A stretch of 64,000 bases of DNA from Planococcus citri. Lineage: Eukaryota; Arthropoda; Insecta; Hemiptera; Pseudococcidae. A program made the translations under genes and the position numbers. Under the pieces are notes generated by a model. The model saw only the letters and a list, made by a program, of their open reading frames with translations, was not told the origin of the DNA and did not search any database. Shown one piece after another: positions 35,337 to 49,300 of this stretch (position 1 is its first letter; every line of letters starts with the position of its first letter). The stretch lies in assembly GCF_950023065.1 (NCBI RefSeq), contig NC_088677.1, positions 64,195,469 through 64,259,468 on the forward strand, written 5' to 3'.

Positions 35337-38300
35337 TCAAAACGTTATTAAGATAATTGTTAATTCTGAATACACGATTGTGATATATTCGCTGTACTTT
35401 TTGAATTTATGTTCGCGTCATTGAACAAACAACAACAGCAACGTTGTAGAAAAACTCGCATGTACAAACCTGTGAGTTTATTTATTCGTTCGTAGAAAAA
35501 ATATGCTCGTTTGTAAGTTTAAATAAATTTTATGAATTATGACAAAGCGAACAAATTTTCAAATCGTATTCTGTTTTTTTTTCGTTTTTTTTTTCAATTT
35601 AATTTAGTAGAATTAACAGTTATCCTATGTTTTTCACATGTTACTTAATAATTTTTGTTTCTCGATTATGAGAAAATTTTTAACGTGAAGCAGTATTTTA
35701 AGATTATTTTTTTATGAAAAAATAATTTCTTTTTTTTTCTCTTTCTCTCTATGTAAATATATTTATTGTTTGTTAGCTGCGTGTAGTTTTTTTTTCTTTC
35801 AAAGCTCGCTCTTTTACGCTTTGCTTCTTCGAATCATGCGTATGTTTTCAACCCTATATTTTCCTTTCTTTTTTTTACCGAAGCGATAGCTTTTATTTTG
35901 ATTATTTTTTTCTTCTTCTTCTAGAGCTCTAGCATGATTAGTCTTTTATCCTCTGTTGACCATTTTTAGGAAAATTGATAATTGGATACGGGTTTGGTTT
36001 TTATGGAATAAAAAAAGAAACGTGAAATCGATATTACGAGTATTTAAAGATTGGAAAAAAAGGAAGAGAAAAACATGTCAATTTTGTGAGAAAAAAATTA
36101 TTGTTTTACGTTGCTGGAAAAATACGAACGTTCACTCGAATTATTCACGAAGACGTGCGTTTTTTTTTAAATCGAGTTCGAACACGATGAATTTTTTCTA
36201 ATGTAATGCGAATATTCGTCTCTACGATTTTTTCGAATTATGGAAATTTTTGACAAGTCGAGAAAAAGATGACTACAAATTGAGTTGGAATTTTCCTGAA
36301 AATGGTTAATAGGGTGGAATCACCTGTTTTGACGTACCTATATCAACGATTCAGGTAAGTGAACACGTGTCTTTTTGCATGTAGGTATTATGAATCATTA
36401 GTGATTTGTTAGTTGGTAATGATGCTGTATTATTGATGAGAAAACGTTTTTTTGGTCGATTTTGTAAAATGACCTTCATCCTGAAATTGAAATTGCTGCA
36501 CAAATTCTTGATCTGGTTTTCGAATAATCAATTAAAAGTAAAGTACAAGATTTTTTCATCAATAATTGATGAAAAAGGTGCGTCTGTTTTGTCTAAAAAT
36601 ATTCGATTGAGAAAAAAATGAAAATAAAAATGGTGTTTTTGACTCTTTAAACTCGAATCTAGTTTTGTCAAAAGGTGAGCTAGTTGTATAGTAATTGAAA
36701 TAGATAGAGAAGCATCTTGAGCGCCTTCTGTGATGGTATTAGGTCTGAAAATGCCCTCGTTAGTCGTGGTACCGCACTAACAAAAAAAAATGAAAAAATA
36801 CTGGACGAATTTTGAAAAAAAACTGGAATAGAATAAAAATTTTCATTTTTTTTTTTTTTATAGTTTTTGCTTAACCTTTTTTACGAAGTTTTTCAATTCA
36901 TCAATTCTCAACTTTCAGCCAATCAGCGAATAGTATTTCAACGCATAGCCAATCAGAGATTAGGATTTCGATTTTATTATAATACTTAGTAATAATATTT
37001 TGGCGCCAAATTCGACAAAGTATCCAGCAGTTGGTTGCGTCCATGATGATTTAAAATTTCAGCACTGTACTCATCAAAAATTTCTTTGCAATTTTTAAAT
37101 GGCAGTAAATAATTTTTTGAATTCAATTTTATAGAAATCGAGCCTCTTTCTATAAACAAGAAATGAAATAATAAATTCAGAAAAATAAATTTTCGAATTG
37201 ATGGTCAATGTCTGAGTTGAGATTATGTTGATCATCCCATCAAGACTCCAGAGTTGAAAGGCAAATGCAAAAACTCTCTTGCAATCAGCGAGTAGCTGAT
37301 GACTTGTTTTTTTTTCATTTCTGCCCTCATCTTCTCACTTAGGTGTTTCAGTTTCGAGTATAAAGCTTTCAATTCGTATATCCTGCTTTAGAATTTCGAT
37401 TCTGAGGGGGTGTGCTGGACTTTATAACTAAAAAACTATGACATTTACCTACAAAAATTTTACAAGAGTCATTTTTTGTAGAAAATTAAAAAATATGTCC
37501 AATTTTGCATAAATCTTGAAATTTTATGCCATAGATGTTGAAAGATACCTATCTGAAAAAATATAAAAACAAAACCTTTTTCTCAATTTGTTTCATTTTT
37601 TCAATATTTTGGGTTCTGCTGCATAAAATTTCAAGATTTTTGCATAATTGGTCATATTTTTTCATATTTTACAAAAAAAAAAACTCGTGTAAAATTTTTG
37701 TAAATGGCATAGTTTTTGAGTTATAAAAAATGTGCTCAAGGAAGAAAATGGCGGTCTAGCGTACTCCCTGTTGTAGTACCGTAGATACAGGTTTCTCGTT
37801 TCAGTTTCATGATCATTTTTTTCAGTATTGTTAGTTCCCATGGAATGGAAAACTGAAACTGAAAGTAGCAAAATTGGAAATTGAAAAACTTATTTTTTAA
37901 AAAAATTGTTTCAGTTTTTCTGAATTTTTTTCTATTTCTTTAAATAGGTCAATACCTAATTGCATTTTTTCCAAGATCATCATAAAAATGTATCATTTTA
38001 AGTGGTAAAACTGAAAAAAAAAAAAAAATACCTACTTCATCTTGCCTACTGAATTTTGAAATTATCCATGATTATGAACTGAAATTGTTTCTTTTTCATT
38101 CGGTTTAAATCAGCCATCTCCGAAGGTAACGTAGTGAATCATTTTCTCGCATGAGTGAAATTTCGAGAACTCCTTCAAAAAGTTTGAGAGCTGATCTCTT
38201 TAAATTGTCTGCAAAAGTGAATCGTTGTTCAAATAAACAATTATGGAGGTTCAACTTTTAAAGATGAATTTTTTGTGAAATTTAATTAGGATACCTACTT

Positions 38301-41300
38301 CAAGGTTCAGAGTAGATACAAAATTTTTAATTTAGGAGGGGTGAGGGAGCGGACGATTCGAGGGAAACCTCATGTAAGTCATAAGTATAGTTGACTTTGA
38401 GGTTGTGTACGCTTGGTTCATTGCCCATACTTGAGCTAATGATCTCAATTTTTGTTATGGAGACAGTTTGATCTCAATCCAAAAGGCAGATAAATACTCT
38501 ACCTTAGTATATGTTGAAAAAAACTTCAGATTTGGATATAATCAGTGGCGGACTGGCCTATGATGTTACCTGGAAATCGCCAGGTGCTCCTCGGGGTCAT
38601 GTTTAAACCAAAAAAACATGTTATTTTCACTATCTCTGACAAAAAATTTTGCAAGCTTTTGCCCTCGCTTCTTCGTTCGGGCCAGTTTTCTTTTCTTTTA
38701 CCTATTTAAAAATCTAAATTTTCAATTTTAGTACATTCAAATTCTAAAATTATGTGGTCAAAAAAATAAACTAATCAGTCGCCACAAAAAATTGTTGACC
38801 TCTCAAAATACAAATTATTGGCATTTTCTGCCCTCACTTCACTTGGGTCTGTGAATTTTTTTAAAATAAAAATCTATTAACTATAGATATTTAAATTTCA
38901 AGAAATTTTCTAATAAAAAAAACACAATTTTTGCTTTTCATTTTCAAATTTGAAATTTTTGAAAAACAGTCATTCATGTTCTAGAATTTTGAGGTAAAAA
39001 AGTAAACAAATTTTTCAAAAACATCGTTGTTTTTTTACCTCTTGAAATTCGAATTTTTAAAAGCTTTTGCCCTCGCTTTGCTCGGGTCAATTTCTATCTC
39101 TTTTCTAAACAAAAAAAAAAAAAAACATTTTTGAAACTTCCATAAATTCAAAAGAGAAAATAAGAATTTTTCATAAGCTCAAATGCGAATTATACATATT
39201 ATTAATTGACAAAATTGTGATTTTATCTTTTATTTCACTTCGAAAACTTGTCATTTTATTCGGTAAAATCGGTATTTTTTTCTTTTGGCAAATTTTTCGT
39301 CCTCTCCCCTCAAAAAATCTGCACTTTTTTGCTATTATTAAATATCGAATGAAAAGACAAAAGTTATGGACAAGTTGCCTTTCTTTAAAATTTAAGGGGC
39401 AACCAAGCTTTGAAAAAAACGTATTTTTAACCTTCAGAATAAATATTACTTTGAAAAATAAACAAATTTTGTCATTAAGTCATTATGAATTTTTGCCCAA
39501 TTTTGAAATTGAAAGGGCTACAAATATTTTCAAAGAAAAAATTGAGAAAAACGTTTTTTTGACCTTGGGAATGGGTGATACTAAAGTAATATAGGTGATA
39601 CTTTGGAACATAAACAAATTTTGTCGTTATGAATTTTGCCTAAATTTCAAATTGAAGGGGTCAAAAATATTTTTGGCTAATTCAATTTCAAAATTGGGAA
39701 AAAATTCATAATGTTAAACTTTTTTTATTTTCCAAAGTACCTACTGTCCATTTCCAAGATCAAAACCAAGTTTTTCTCAATTTTTTCTTTCAAAATATTT
39801 CTAGCCCCTTCAATTTTAAAGTTAGGAAAAAATTCATGATGACAAAATTTGTTCATTTTTCAAAGTACTGCCCGTCCTCACGGTCAAAAATACGTTTTTC
39901 TCAATTTTTTTTTCAAAGATTGGCTGCCCCTCAAATTTTAAACATATGCAACTTGTTCATACGTTTTTTTTTCAAGTCGTATAAATCCAAATCTGAAGTT
40001 TTGACATCCACTCACCAGACACCTTGTATACGATCCTGTCTGCGTAGGATGTGTGTTAGATTGACCTCCAAAATTTATCTAATAAATAATAATTTTTGAA
40101 AAAAAACATCCTTGGAAAACATAATCAATGTTAACGAATTTTTCAAAATTTTCCTTCGACAAGGTTGCCAAGTAATGAAATATTTAGCCATCGAAATAGA
40201 ATTGAGATCGAGTACCTTTTAGACGGCCCTGAGATGAGAACTTGAGAATCCAATTCGAACTTGCTGTCAAGGTGTTAAATTCGTTTCTTCAAGGTAACTA
40301 ATTCCACATCCACACACATACACACACCTCACACATACATATAACTTTACCCAGACGAGAAAGCAGAATGTAAGAAGGTGTTAAAATTAAAAGATAAATT
40401 GAAAGAAAAGAAAGAATTAGAAAAAGAACGAAACTAGACGTTTCTATTTGATTATAGGTACCTTACGCCTTTTCGTTTATCTCGCAAAAGCTTTTATATA
40501 AAATACGCCAAAATGTAGCCTTTAATTCCGGCAACGTCTTTCAGTTTCATCTAGGTGTACCTTACCTACCTCTACCTACGTGATCTTACGAGTACCTACC
40601 TACTATTTCTGTTCGTAAAACTAACGCAACGAGGTACTTATAATATAAGCTAAATTAAACGATCTATTAATCTCGACGCCACCGCGTTTAGAATTAAATT
40701 CTTACATTGGCTTTTTTGAAACCCTAAGTTGATCCCAGGAGTAAACTCATTTTTCATACGTTTAAATGTTGCGTTGAAAATCTCACCAGGACGATTACGA
40801 AAATTGATTCTGTCAAAGGTTCACCTTGACGTTGTGATTTTAACATTTAACTGTCTCATCTCGTGTGTCTGGAGAAAAAACCGTGAAAAAATAATGACGT
40901 TTATCTAACGAGATGAAGAATGTTTCGTGTAGGTACTTGTACGTATTTGGCTTTCTTGAATTCTACAGCTTATACAAGGGTAGGTTGTAGGTGGTTAACT
41001 AGGGTAACCAGAATTTCAAAGAAATCTTTCGTCGTACGACGATTAAAAATCTGTTTTTTCGTTCAAGTTTTCAAACATTCACCGCTCGAGTGGATCTCTT
41101 CATAAGTAACTCTCTAACTATTCGTAGTAACTAAGTCGAAGTTTACGCTTGAAAATACTCACAACTTCAAAGGATTAGGTAAGTTTGCGCGTTGTTCTCC
41201 AAAACGATAATTATTTATTAATTTTAAACGACTTTACGTGTACTTGGGCGACGGAAGTTCTTATAGTTTTTTGATTACTTAACCTGGATAAGTAAAAAAT

Positions 41301-44300
41301 AAAAATTGCATGCTACGAGTAAATTAGGTACCTACCGAGCTGTAGCATTTTATTGGAATTTAATTTCGTAGCGCAATTCTCCCCCCCCCCCCGGATATCA
41401 ATTTACTTAGTTGTAGTTTACAGTATTATTAGGTACGAAAGAAAATTTGCATGATTTCAATGGTCGGTTTCGATGACAAGTTGAAAATCAACCGGTGTAA
41501 AGTAAGTATTTCTTTTTTATTTCTTTTTATGATCGCATGGAGTTTTTTTTTCATTAGGTATGCAAATGCATGAACTTAACCATAAGTATAATCGCTTTTT
41601 CGTTTGTTGAATCGCGTGAATTGTGTAATTTATTAGTCTTGGAACAAATTAATTTCATTCGTCAGCCCTTGTAAGGACATGATTTAGAGAACGTTGAGTG
41701 TTGTATAGTTTTACTTTGACTCGACGTCTGACTGATTTGAATAATTTGATTACTACCCCCACCCAAGAGAACTTACCTAACCTAATTCTCGATTCGTGTG
41801 GAGTCTCAAGTTGTACCTTTTCCCCTTTACCTATAATTACTCTAGGTAGGTACTTAGATCTGGAATGATGATCGTTGTTTATTATTATTTTTTTTTTTAA
41901 TGATCAAATAGCCAAAAAAATATCTTAATTTTTCTTAATTGAGTTGGAAAACTATGATTTAGTGAGCAAATTGAGCATTCTATTTTTGAGCCTTTTCAAT
42001 CGATTGGAAAAGGTTTTGAGCTTTTCTGAGCAGGTCTGGAGCTTAAAAAAAATATTTGGAGGCTTAAATTTCCACAGAATTTTATACAATAAATCGGGAA
42101 GTTGAAATTTGGTTCAAACTCCATTTTGAACAATGTGTTTGAATCGGTACATTTATATCCAAAATGCATTGAAATATTGTTAATCTATCAAAATATGAAA
42201 TTAAATCAAGCTTCCAAAAAATTGTCAAAAAATTCGATTGAAAAGAAAGTTTTTGAAAAGTATTTTCAAAAATCTAATTAAAAAATTTACAATTTTATTT
42301 TTCAAAAAAAAAAAAAAAAAAAGGCATGAACGAAGAACCTACTTACTCCATCAATTCTTTCATAGTTTTAGGATTTTTCGTCAGTTTCAAGGAAGCCTAA
42401 TCTTAATTTGATGATATTTAAAGCTTCCTTTATAGTGGCAATAAGCTGGTAATAGAAAATTTCTACAGAAAATCGTGGAATTTTTTCAAACTCAATTTTA
42501 TGCACTTTTGAACCTCTAAACTTGTAAAATAATAACATTTCTGATAAATTCTGATGATTATTCACTTTGATAAAAACTTTTCAATCTTCATCTCATTCAT
42601 CACTTTTCTATGGAAAAGTTGAAAAATTTTGACTTTTCCATAGAAAATTGATAAAATTCCACAGCCAGTATAAATGCTTCCATTTGAATCTACACATTTG
42701 ACTTTTCTGTAGAAAAATTCCATGGCCACTATAAAGGAAGCTTTACGCTTATTGGATTCAGTTATTTTTCACAGTAATTTTTTTGAAATGAGATTTTAAT
42801 AAATTCAATCAGTTTTTCAACAATTTTATCAAATTTCAATAGAGTATTATTAGGTAGTTCAATTTGAAGATTCATTTTCATTTTTCAAAATCTTTCAGTC
42901 AGTTTTGCTATTTTAACAATTTTTGATGTTTATTTTCCCTCAGAATGTTTGAACCTCTCTTCCAGAAATACGAGCTAGAAGCTCATTTTGGGGCTTCAAA
43001 TTGAGACGAATAAGAATTGTATTCAAGATTCAAGAATGGCGTGTTTCACTACGTTTTCTGACTAATTCGAGGTCGTTGAGGAGGAAAATGACGTAAAAAT
43101 TGAGACATGGGTTTGTAACTTTCAAGAAAATTGAATTTTTCGAGAAAAAAATGTGATCAGTACTCCAAATAGACATGTTTAAAACAATTTTTTTTAAAAA
43201 AACCTTGTTAAAAAAAAAAACAAAAAACGTTTGAAACGGTTTTTTTGTTGTTTCAAACGTGTTTTTTTCGCATCTCCAATTTTCTGAAAAAAAAAGTAAA
43301 AACACTTTTTCAGATTCTCGTAGAAAAAAAGGGGAATTAAATGAACTGTGATTATTTTTAGACTTTCATTTTTCTCTCTGTACTTTTTAGAGTTTTTGCG
43401 CGCAGCACGAAAAAACTCTTATGTAATCAATTTTTTCGTCGTCGTCAATACGTTTTTATCCAATCAGTGATTAGTATTTCAGCTATAATCCAATCAGTGA
43501 TTGTATATCTTGATTGGTTTCATCGTGTACGTTTCTCAACAAACATAAAAATTTTAAAATATTGAAGTTCATACTGAATCTGTAGAATGTCGATGTAAAA
43601 GTTCTCTAAGTGCCACAATTGTTGGTATGCTTATTAATTGTATAAATTCAAACCCTTGTTCTTAAGTTGGGGCAGTTCAGGCAAAAACTCTCTTGTAATC
43701 AGCGATTAGCTGATGGCTTGTTTTAGACTAATTTGTTATTTTGATTCAAATTTTTTGATATTTCTTGAGCCTTAGGTACAGCAATTTTATGACGACATAT
43801 CTTAGATGTGTTCTTTTTACACGGATTTTGACAGATTTTCGAGAATCTGGATTTTGGACATTTTTTTAAATCTCTTTTTTCCAACACTTTTGAGATTACA
43901 TTTACCAATTTTTCAAAACCTCGAGCCTTCTTTTTCAAAGTAAAATCCAAAATCCATTTTCAAAAGCTGCCACCCAGGCAGATTCTCGTAGATTCTAAAT
44001 CTGCCAAAATCCAGATCCTCGAAAATCTGCCAAAATCCGTGTAAAAAGAACACATCTCTTAAAAATTGATGACTGGATTACGGATATTTAAAAAGCTGAA
44101 TCCAAAACAACTAAATTTGTGTTTAAAACAAATTTTATAGTTTTAAGCAAGAAAAAACTTTAAAACAAAAAAAAATGTTAAAAAAAAAAGTTTCTTTTGT
44201 TTTTTTAAAACACGTTTTTGTACAACCCTGTAGACATCAGATTCGGATTCAGCGATTTCAAATCAGTCCAAGAAGACCTTTTATATGTACTTCCCAGATT

Positions 44301-46310
44301 TTTTTGAAAACTGATAAAAATCAAAAAAACGTAAAGGGCAATTTTTCATTTGGGAAACCCTTTTTTGTCACGAATCCGGTCAAAATTTCGACTAGGAGAG
44401 GGGAGGAGGTCGACACAGTGAATTCATTTCCGGTGTCAGATTTTTCTCACAGTCAGTGAGCCGTTCTTCTGGAAACTGCTGATTCTGAAAATCCAGTCAA
44501 TTTTTGTTATGAAAATGTGTAATTTTTACTTATCTCAGAATGTTCGACGTTTAATATCATCTCTCATTTCAAAGCTTAAAATTGGGCTTGGAATTTTTCT
44601 CCAAAAATAGCATTCCGTATGACGTTCCCTGAAAACCTAATTTAAAGTCGTTCAGAACAAAAATGACGTCCAAATTGAGCTTATCGTTTCGTAATTTTCG
44701 AGAAAATCGAATTTTTCGGCAAAAAGAAACCGGGTTTTGATATTGGAGCGACTAGAACACTTCAAATGGACGCCCGGATTCGAACTCAGCGATCTTGAAT
44801 TGGACCACTTGATGGTTTTGGCTTTTGGCGTCTGTAAAATCGCGATAAGTGCAAAAAACATTCAAAAAACAGCATAACTGACTCAAAGAAATTGAAAATT
44901 GAAACAATAAAAAACACTAAAACACTCAAAATTTATGAAAATTATTGAGAATGATTGATTGTTTTGTAGCCAATCGGTGAACAGTATTTTGGAGAGACGA
45001 ATCTGTGATTAGTGTTTATCATTGCCAGATGAGAGATTTTATAATTTTGGAATTAGATTAATAATATGTTTTTATTATTTACCTATTTGAATGATATTTT
45101 TTCGCCAATAATTATTCATTCAACATGTTTTATGTCAAATTTCGAATACCGAATAGTTTTTTAAATTAATAAATAGGTAACTTGAAAGTTGAAAAATGTA
45201 AAAAGTACCCAAATAGAAATATCTGCACTTGAAAAGTAGGTATTTAAAAAAAAGATCAAAGGTGATTGTGAAATTTTGAATCTCTTCATTAATTTTATTT
45301 AATTTATTATTCATTTCGTGGTGATTTTGATTTATTGAAAAATTCTCATTTTTTATTTTTACTTTACTCTGTAAATTTCTTGCTTTTAGCTGTATTCAAA
45401 CTTACAAAAAAAAAAAAAAAACAAAACAAAAACTCTTTTACAATCAGCGAATAGCTGATAGTATTGTTTATTCATGGACGATTTTCTTCAGTTTTCTTTA
45501 CCACTTTTTGAGTTCTAAGTACTTATTATTCAATAATTTGAGTTTTAAGGTATGTTTTCACGCTTTTTAAAATGAGATCAAATTTTAATAAATCAAGTAC
45601 ATAATTTAAAAATACCTGCGAAAAAAAGGATCATAATATTCTTCAAAAATTTCTCTTTCGTTAGGCAAATGAATCCGAAAATCAGACCTCCTCCGTACCT
45701 CCTTTCACTTAGTATGAAAAGTTCGCAAATTATTTCCACGCAAATTGCTCTCTAAAAGAATTTCAAAGTTGAAACAGGTATGGAAAAAATTCAGGCATAC
45801 CTATCCTCGTACTTCAAAGGCCTGAAATTCACGATACTTACCTAATTGCATTTGTTATCTGAGATAAAAACGAGATAGAGTAGGTATTTATTTAAAAGCA
45901 TTTCGCATTTCTTTATAAATAAAAACCCATCTAAAGCTAAATGGTAAATAGGAAGGTTAAATTTTAAATGGTAAATCCAAAGTAGCAAGAAGCAGCGAGA
46001 CCTACGTATACATGCCATCATAAAACTGGCTCGCGTTTCCTTTTGCAATATCCTATAACGACTTTCGAGAGCCTGGGCACTTGTAAGTTATTTTGTATCT
46101 TATCTAGAGAGTAATTCTGCGAGATTTTCTTGTACACGAGTAGGCGGCTTACAAAGAGTTTGAATCTGTATACAGAGGTACTTATTTTTCTATGGCGAAA
46201 GGAAAGGAAAGAATTCATCGAAAGTTCATAAGTTACATAGTACAACAGTTGAATTGACGGGTTTTAAGGTTTTGTAATCCCAGCTTATGAACCTAAAACG
46301 CCAAGTTTTC

Positions 46311-46342
<32 letters not shown>

Positions 46343-49300
46343 GGTCCGGTATACTGTTGGCGTTTTTGGTTGTGTTATGCTATTTTACTCGACGTATTCC
46401 CTTGTGTTTGTTCGTTCACGATGGCTTTATTTCTTCTTGTAAAAATTTATTGCCGCCGTGTAGACGCCATTTTTTTTAAAAACGAAATTTCTATTTTCTC
46501 TGGCAAAGGGTGATGTTTTTAATAAATAAATGATTGATGTAGGGGTATCCGATGTCATCGTGGTTTATTCGCTTCAGGTCTTGAGTACGTGTAATACGTA
46601 TAGATTATTATGTGATGGGGAAAATGTCTGGATTTTTTTAGTGTGCGTAGCGAGCTATTAGGCCGTACTTTCAGTCTGTACGTTGAAAAATTCTTTGGCT
46701 TCAATGTGCTCTTAGGGGAGTAGACTGATTTTCTCCAAATTTTTACACGTAGGTGGGTGATAACACTATTGATGAAATTTTAAAATTTTAATTATCAATT
46801 GTGTTTCAAAATTGAATAATAGGAAAGATAACAATAACTTTGATAAAACATTTTTACAACTCATTGTTTTCAAATATTCATCCTGGCTATTTGTATTTTA
46901 TCAATAAATTAAAATTAATGACTATTGTCATGTGCATGTATTTTGTGGAGATTTCATTTTGATAAGAATTCTTGTACTACTATGTAATGAGATTTTAGAA
47001 CATTTCTTTTGTTGAAATTTCATTTTTTAAATATTTTTTGGCCCTATTGTGTCTACACGTTTTGTATTTCTTTCTATCTCAAAGGCTGTTATAAGGTTGA
47101 TAATGAATTTTTGTGATTGCTTATTTAGTGAGGGTTATTGGTGGGTTATTCTCATTCAAAAATTTGTTTACTTCAGAAGTATGTAGGTAGTAGGTACATA
47201 ACTAAAATTTTGAAGCCCATTGTACTTAATTTTCTAAGGTAAATTTTCAGATGATTTAGAATACTTACGTGTTGATTTCAAATTTTTTGATAATCTCGAA
47301 TGAATTTTTTTTTGTAGCGATTCAAAATGAATTTTCTGGCGATTAGGTATTTTTAGTGCATTTTTTCAATGGTCATTTCGACTACTACTTTTGTAGTAAT
47401 TTTTATTAGAGTGTTTTGTGGTGATTTTGATGCATTGTTATTAGAATTTGATTTTTAATTCAGGTCCACGTAGCACTGATGAGATTGTCAGTCAAGATTG
47501 ACATAAGTATCAACACGATTTTACATGGGTGAAAAAATTCAAACTTTTGTCCTAAAAAAGGTCAATGAGAGTAAGTTATTCACAATAACTTAAGCAAAAA
47601 TTGAAATCATTTTTAAATTTTTTTTTTTTTTGACATTTTTTTTTATACTGGGCGTGTATACTTATATAATTGCCAGGATTTTTACGCCCAGTTTCGAGGG
47701 GTTTGTGTTGAGTGGAGATTATTTCAGAATTGCAGAATTGACAGGTGGGTTTAGGAGCTTTGGTGTACAAATAGCTGTGGGTTAATTTGGTATGACCAAT
47801 TCGGAGGCGGGTGATTATAATTTCTTCTGATCTATTTAGGTGACTAAGGTGCTTCCAAGGAAGGATTGATTTTTTGTGGGTAAATAGTTTGTGATTTGTT
47901 TTTGAGTTCCATAGGTTTTGCCAATTGGAGTTTTGGATGATTTTTAGAATGTTAATAACATCATCATGGATCACAGAGAAAATTTTAGAGGGGGTAACAG
48001 CTGTTTTAGCTGATTCATTTACTGCCTGATTTCCTTCAATGCCTATACATGACTTGGGACAAATATAAATTTAATAATTTTGTCAGTAGACTGAAGTTTA
48101 TAGATGATTTGATGGATCTTATGAACAAGTTGATGTTCAGAAAATTTGTTTTGAATTGATAAAAGAGCAGAGAGTGAGCCCGACTGAATCAGGAATTTTT
48201 TGTTAGGGCTTTTTGAAGTAGAGATCTTTTGTAGGCAATGGAGTATAGCAGAAACTTCTAAATTGAAAATTGAAGAATATTTATGAGCTGTGAAGTTGGT
48301 AATTTTACCATCAATAGAAACAGCATAGCTTGCATATTCAAACTCATTTTTAGAACCATCTGTGAAGCATAAAATAAATTCATGATATTCTGCTATGATC
48401 TCAGTATATTTTTCTTTGATGAAACCAGATGGGTACTCATTTTTTTTTGTATTGGTATAAGGATAGATTGAATTCTGGTAAAATTAATTCCCAGGGAGGA
48501 AATTTATTGTACTCGGAATTGAGGTCTAATAGGTTTACATGGTAATTTCCTAAAGAATTTTGGAGAATACAGGAGTGATTTTCAGAATGGTTTGAAATAT
48601 TTTGAATTTGTTTTTTGATTAAAGTTCTGACTGGGTTTGTTGGATTTTTTGTTGCTGATACAATGAATTTATTAGTAATATAGAAATTCCTGAAGTTTGG
48701 AGAAGGTTCACTAGCTTCACAGTAGATGCTGTCTATAGGAGAGGATGGTAATGCTCCAATACATAGGCGTAAGGAAGCATTTTGTATTACTTTAAGGATT
48801 GATAGGTTTTTATCTGATGCACTGATATAGGCTGGACAGCCATATTCTATTTTGCTTCTAATTAGAGATCTATATAACTGAAGTAAAAGGGATCTTGAAG
48901 GGTTATATTTTGGATTTTTAATCACTTTCAATAGATTTAGGGTTTTCATTAAGTTCTGTTTAATGGATAAAAAGTGAGGTGTCCATTTGAGCTTGCAATC
49001 GAAAATCAATCCAAGGAATTTTGTATGTATTTGATTTGAATTCAAGTTTTTTACCTTTGAGAGTTAGGGAAGGAAGTTCAATTTTGTTTTTTCTAGAAAA
49101 AAGAATGCAATGGGTTTTAGACTGTGAGAATGAGAGACTATTTGAATCTGCCCATTCTTGAATTTTATCAAGGGTTTCTTGGATAAAGAGCTGTGCTATT
49201 TGTAAGTCTTTGAAACATAGGGAGATGTTCATATCATCTGCAAATAATCTTAGTGACATTGGGGGAGGGATAATGCTATGAATACTATCAATAAGGAGAA

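Noticed and set aside
39217..39594. 125-codon + strand frame
   Set aside because: It crosses the repeated 130-bp units and its translation contains the same peptide twice; it is repeat-derived.
41428..41501. Possible Cbl exon between a tacag acceptor and a gtaagt donor in the 18.4-kb intron
   Set aside because: All three frames contain stops, so it cannot be an internal coding exon.
44760..44860. tRNA-like B box on the - strand (AGTTCGAATCC)
   Set aside because: No credible A box or cloverleaf stems; mentioned only as a weak SINE hint.
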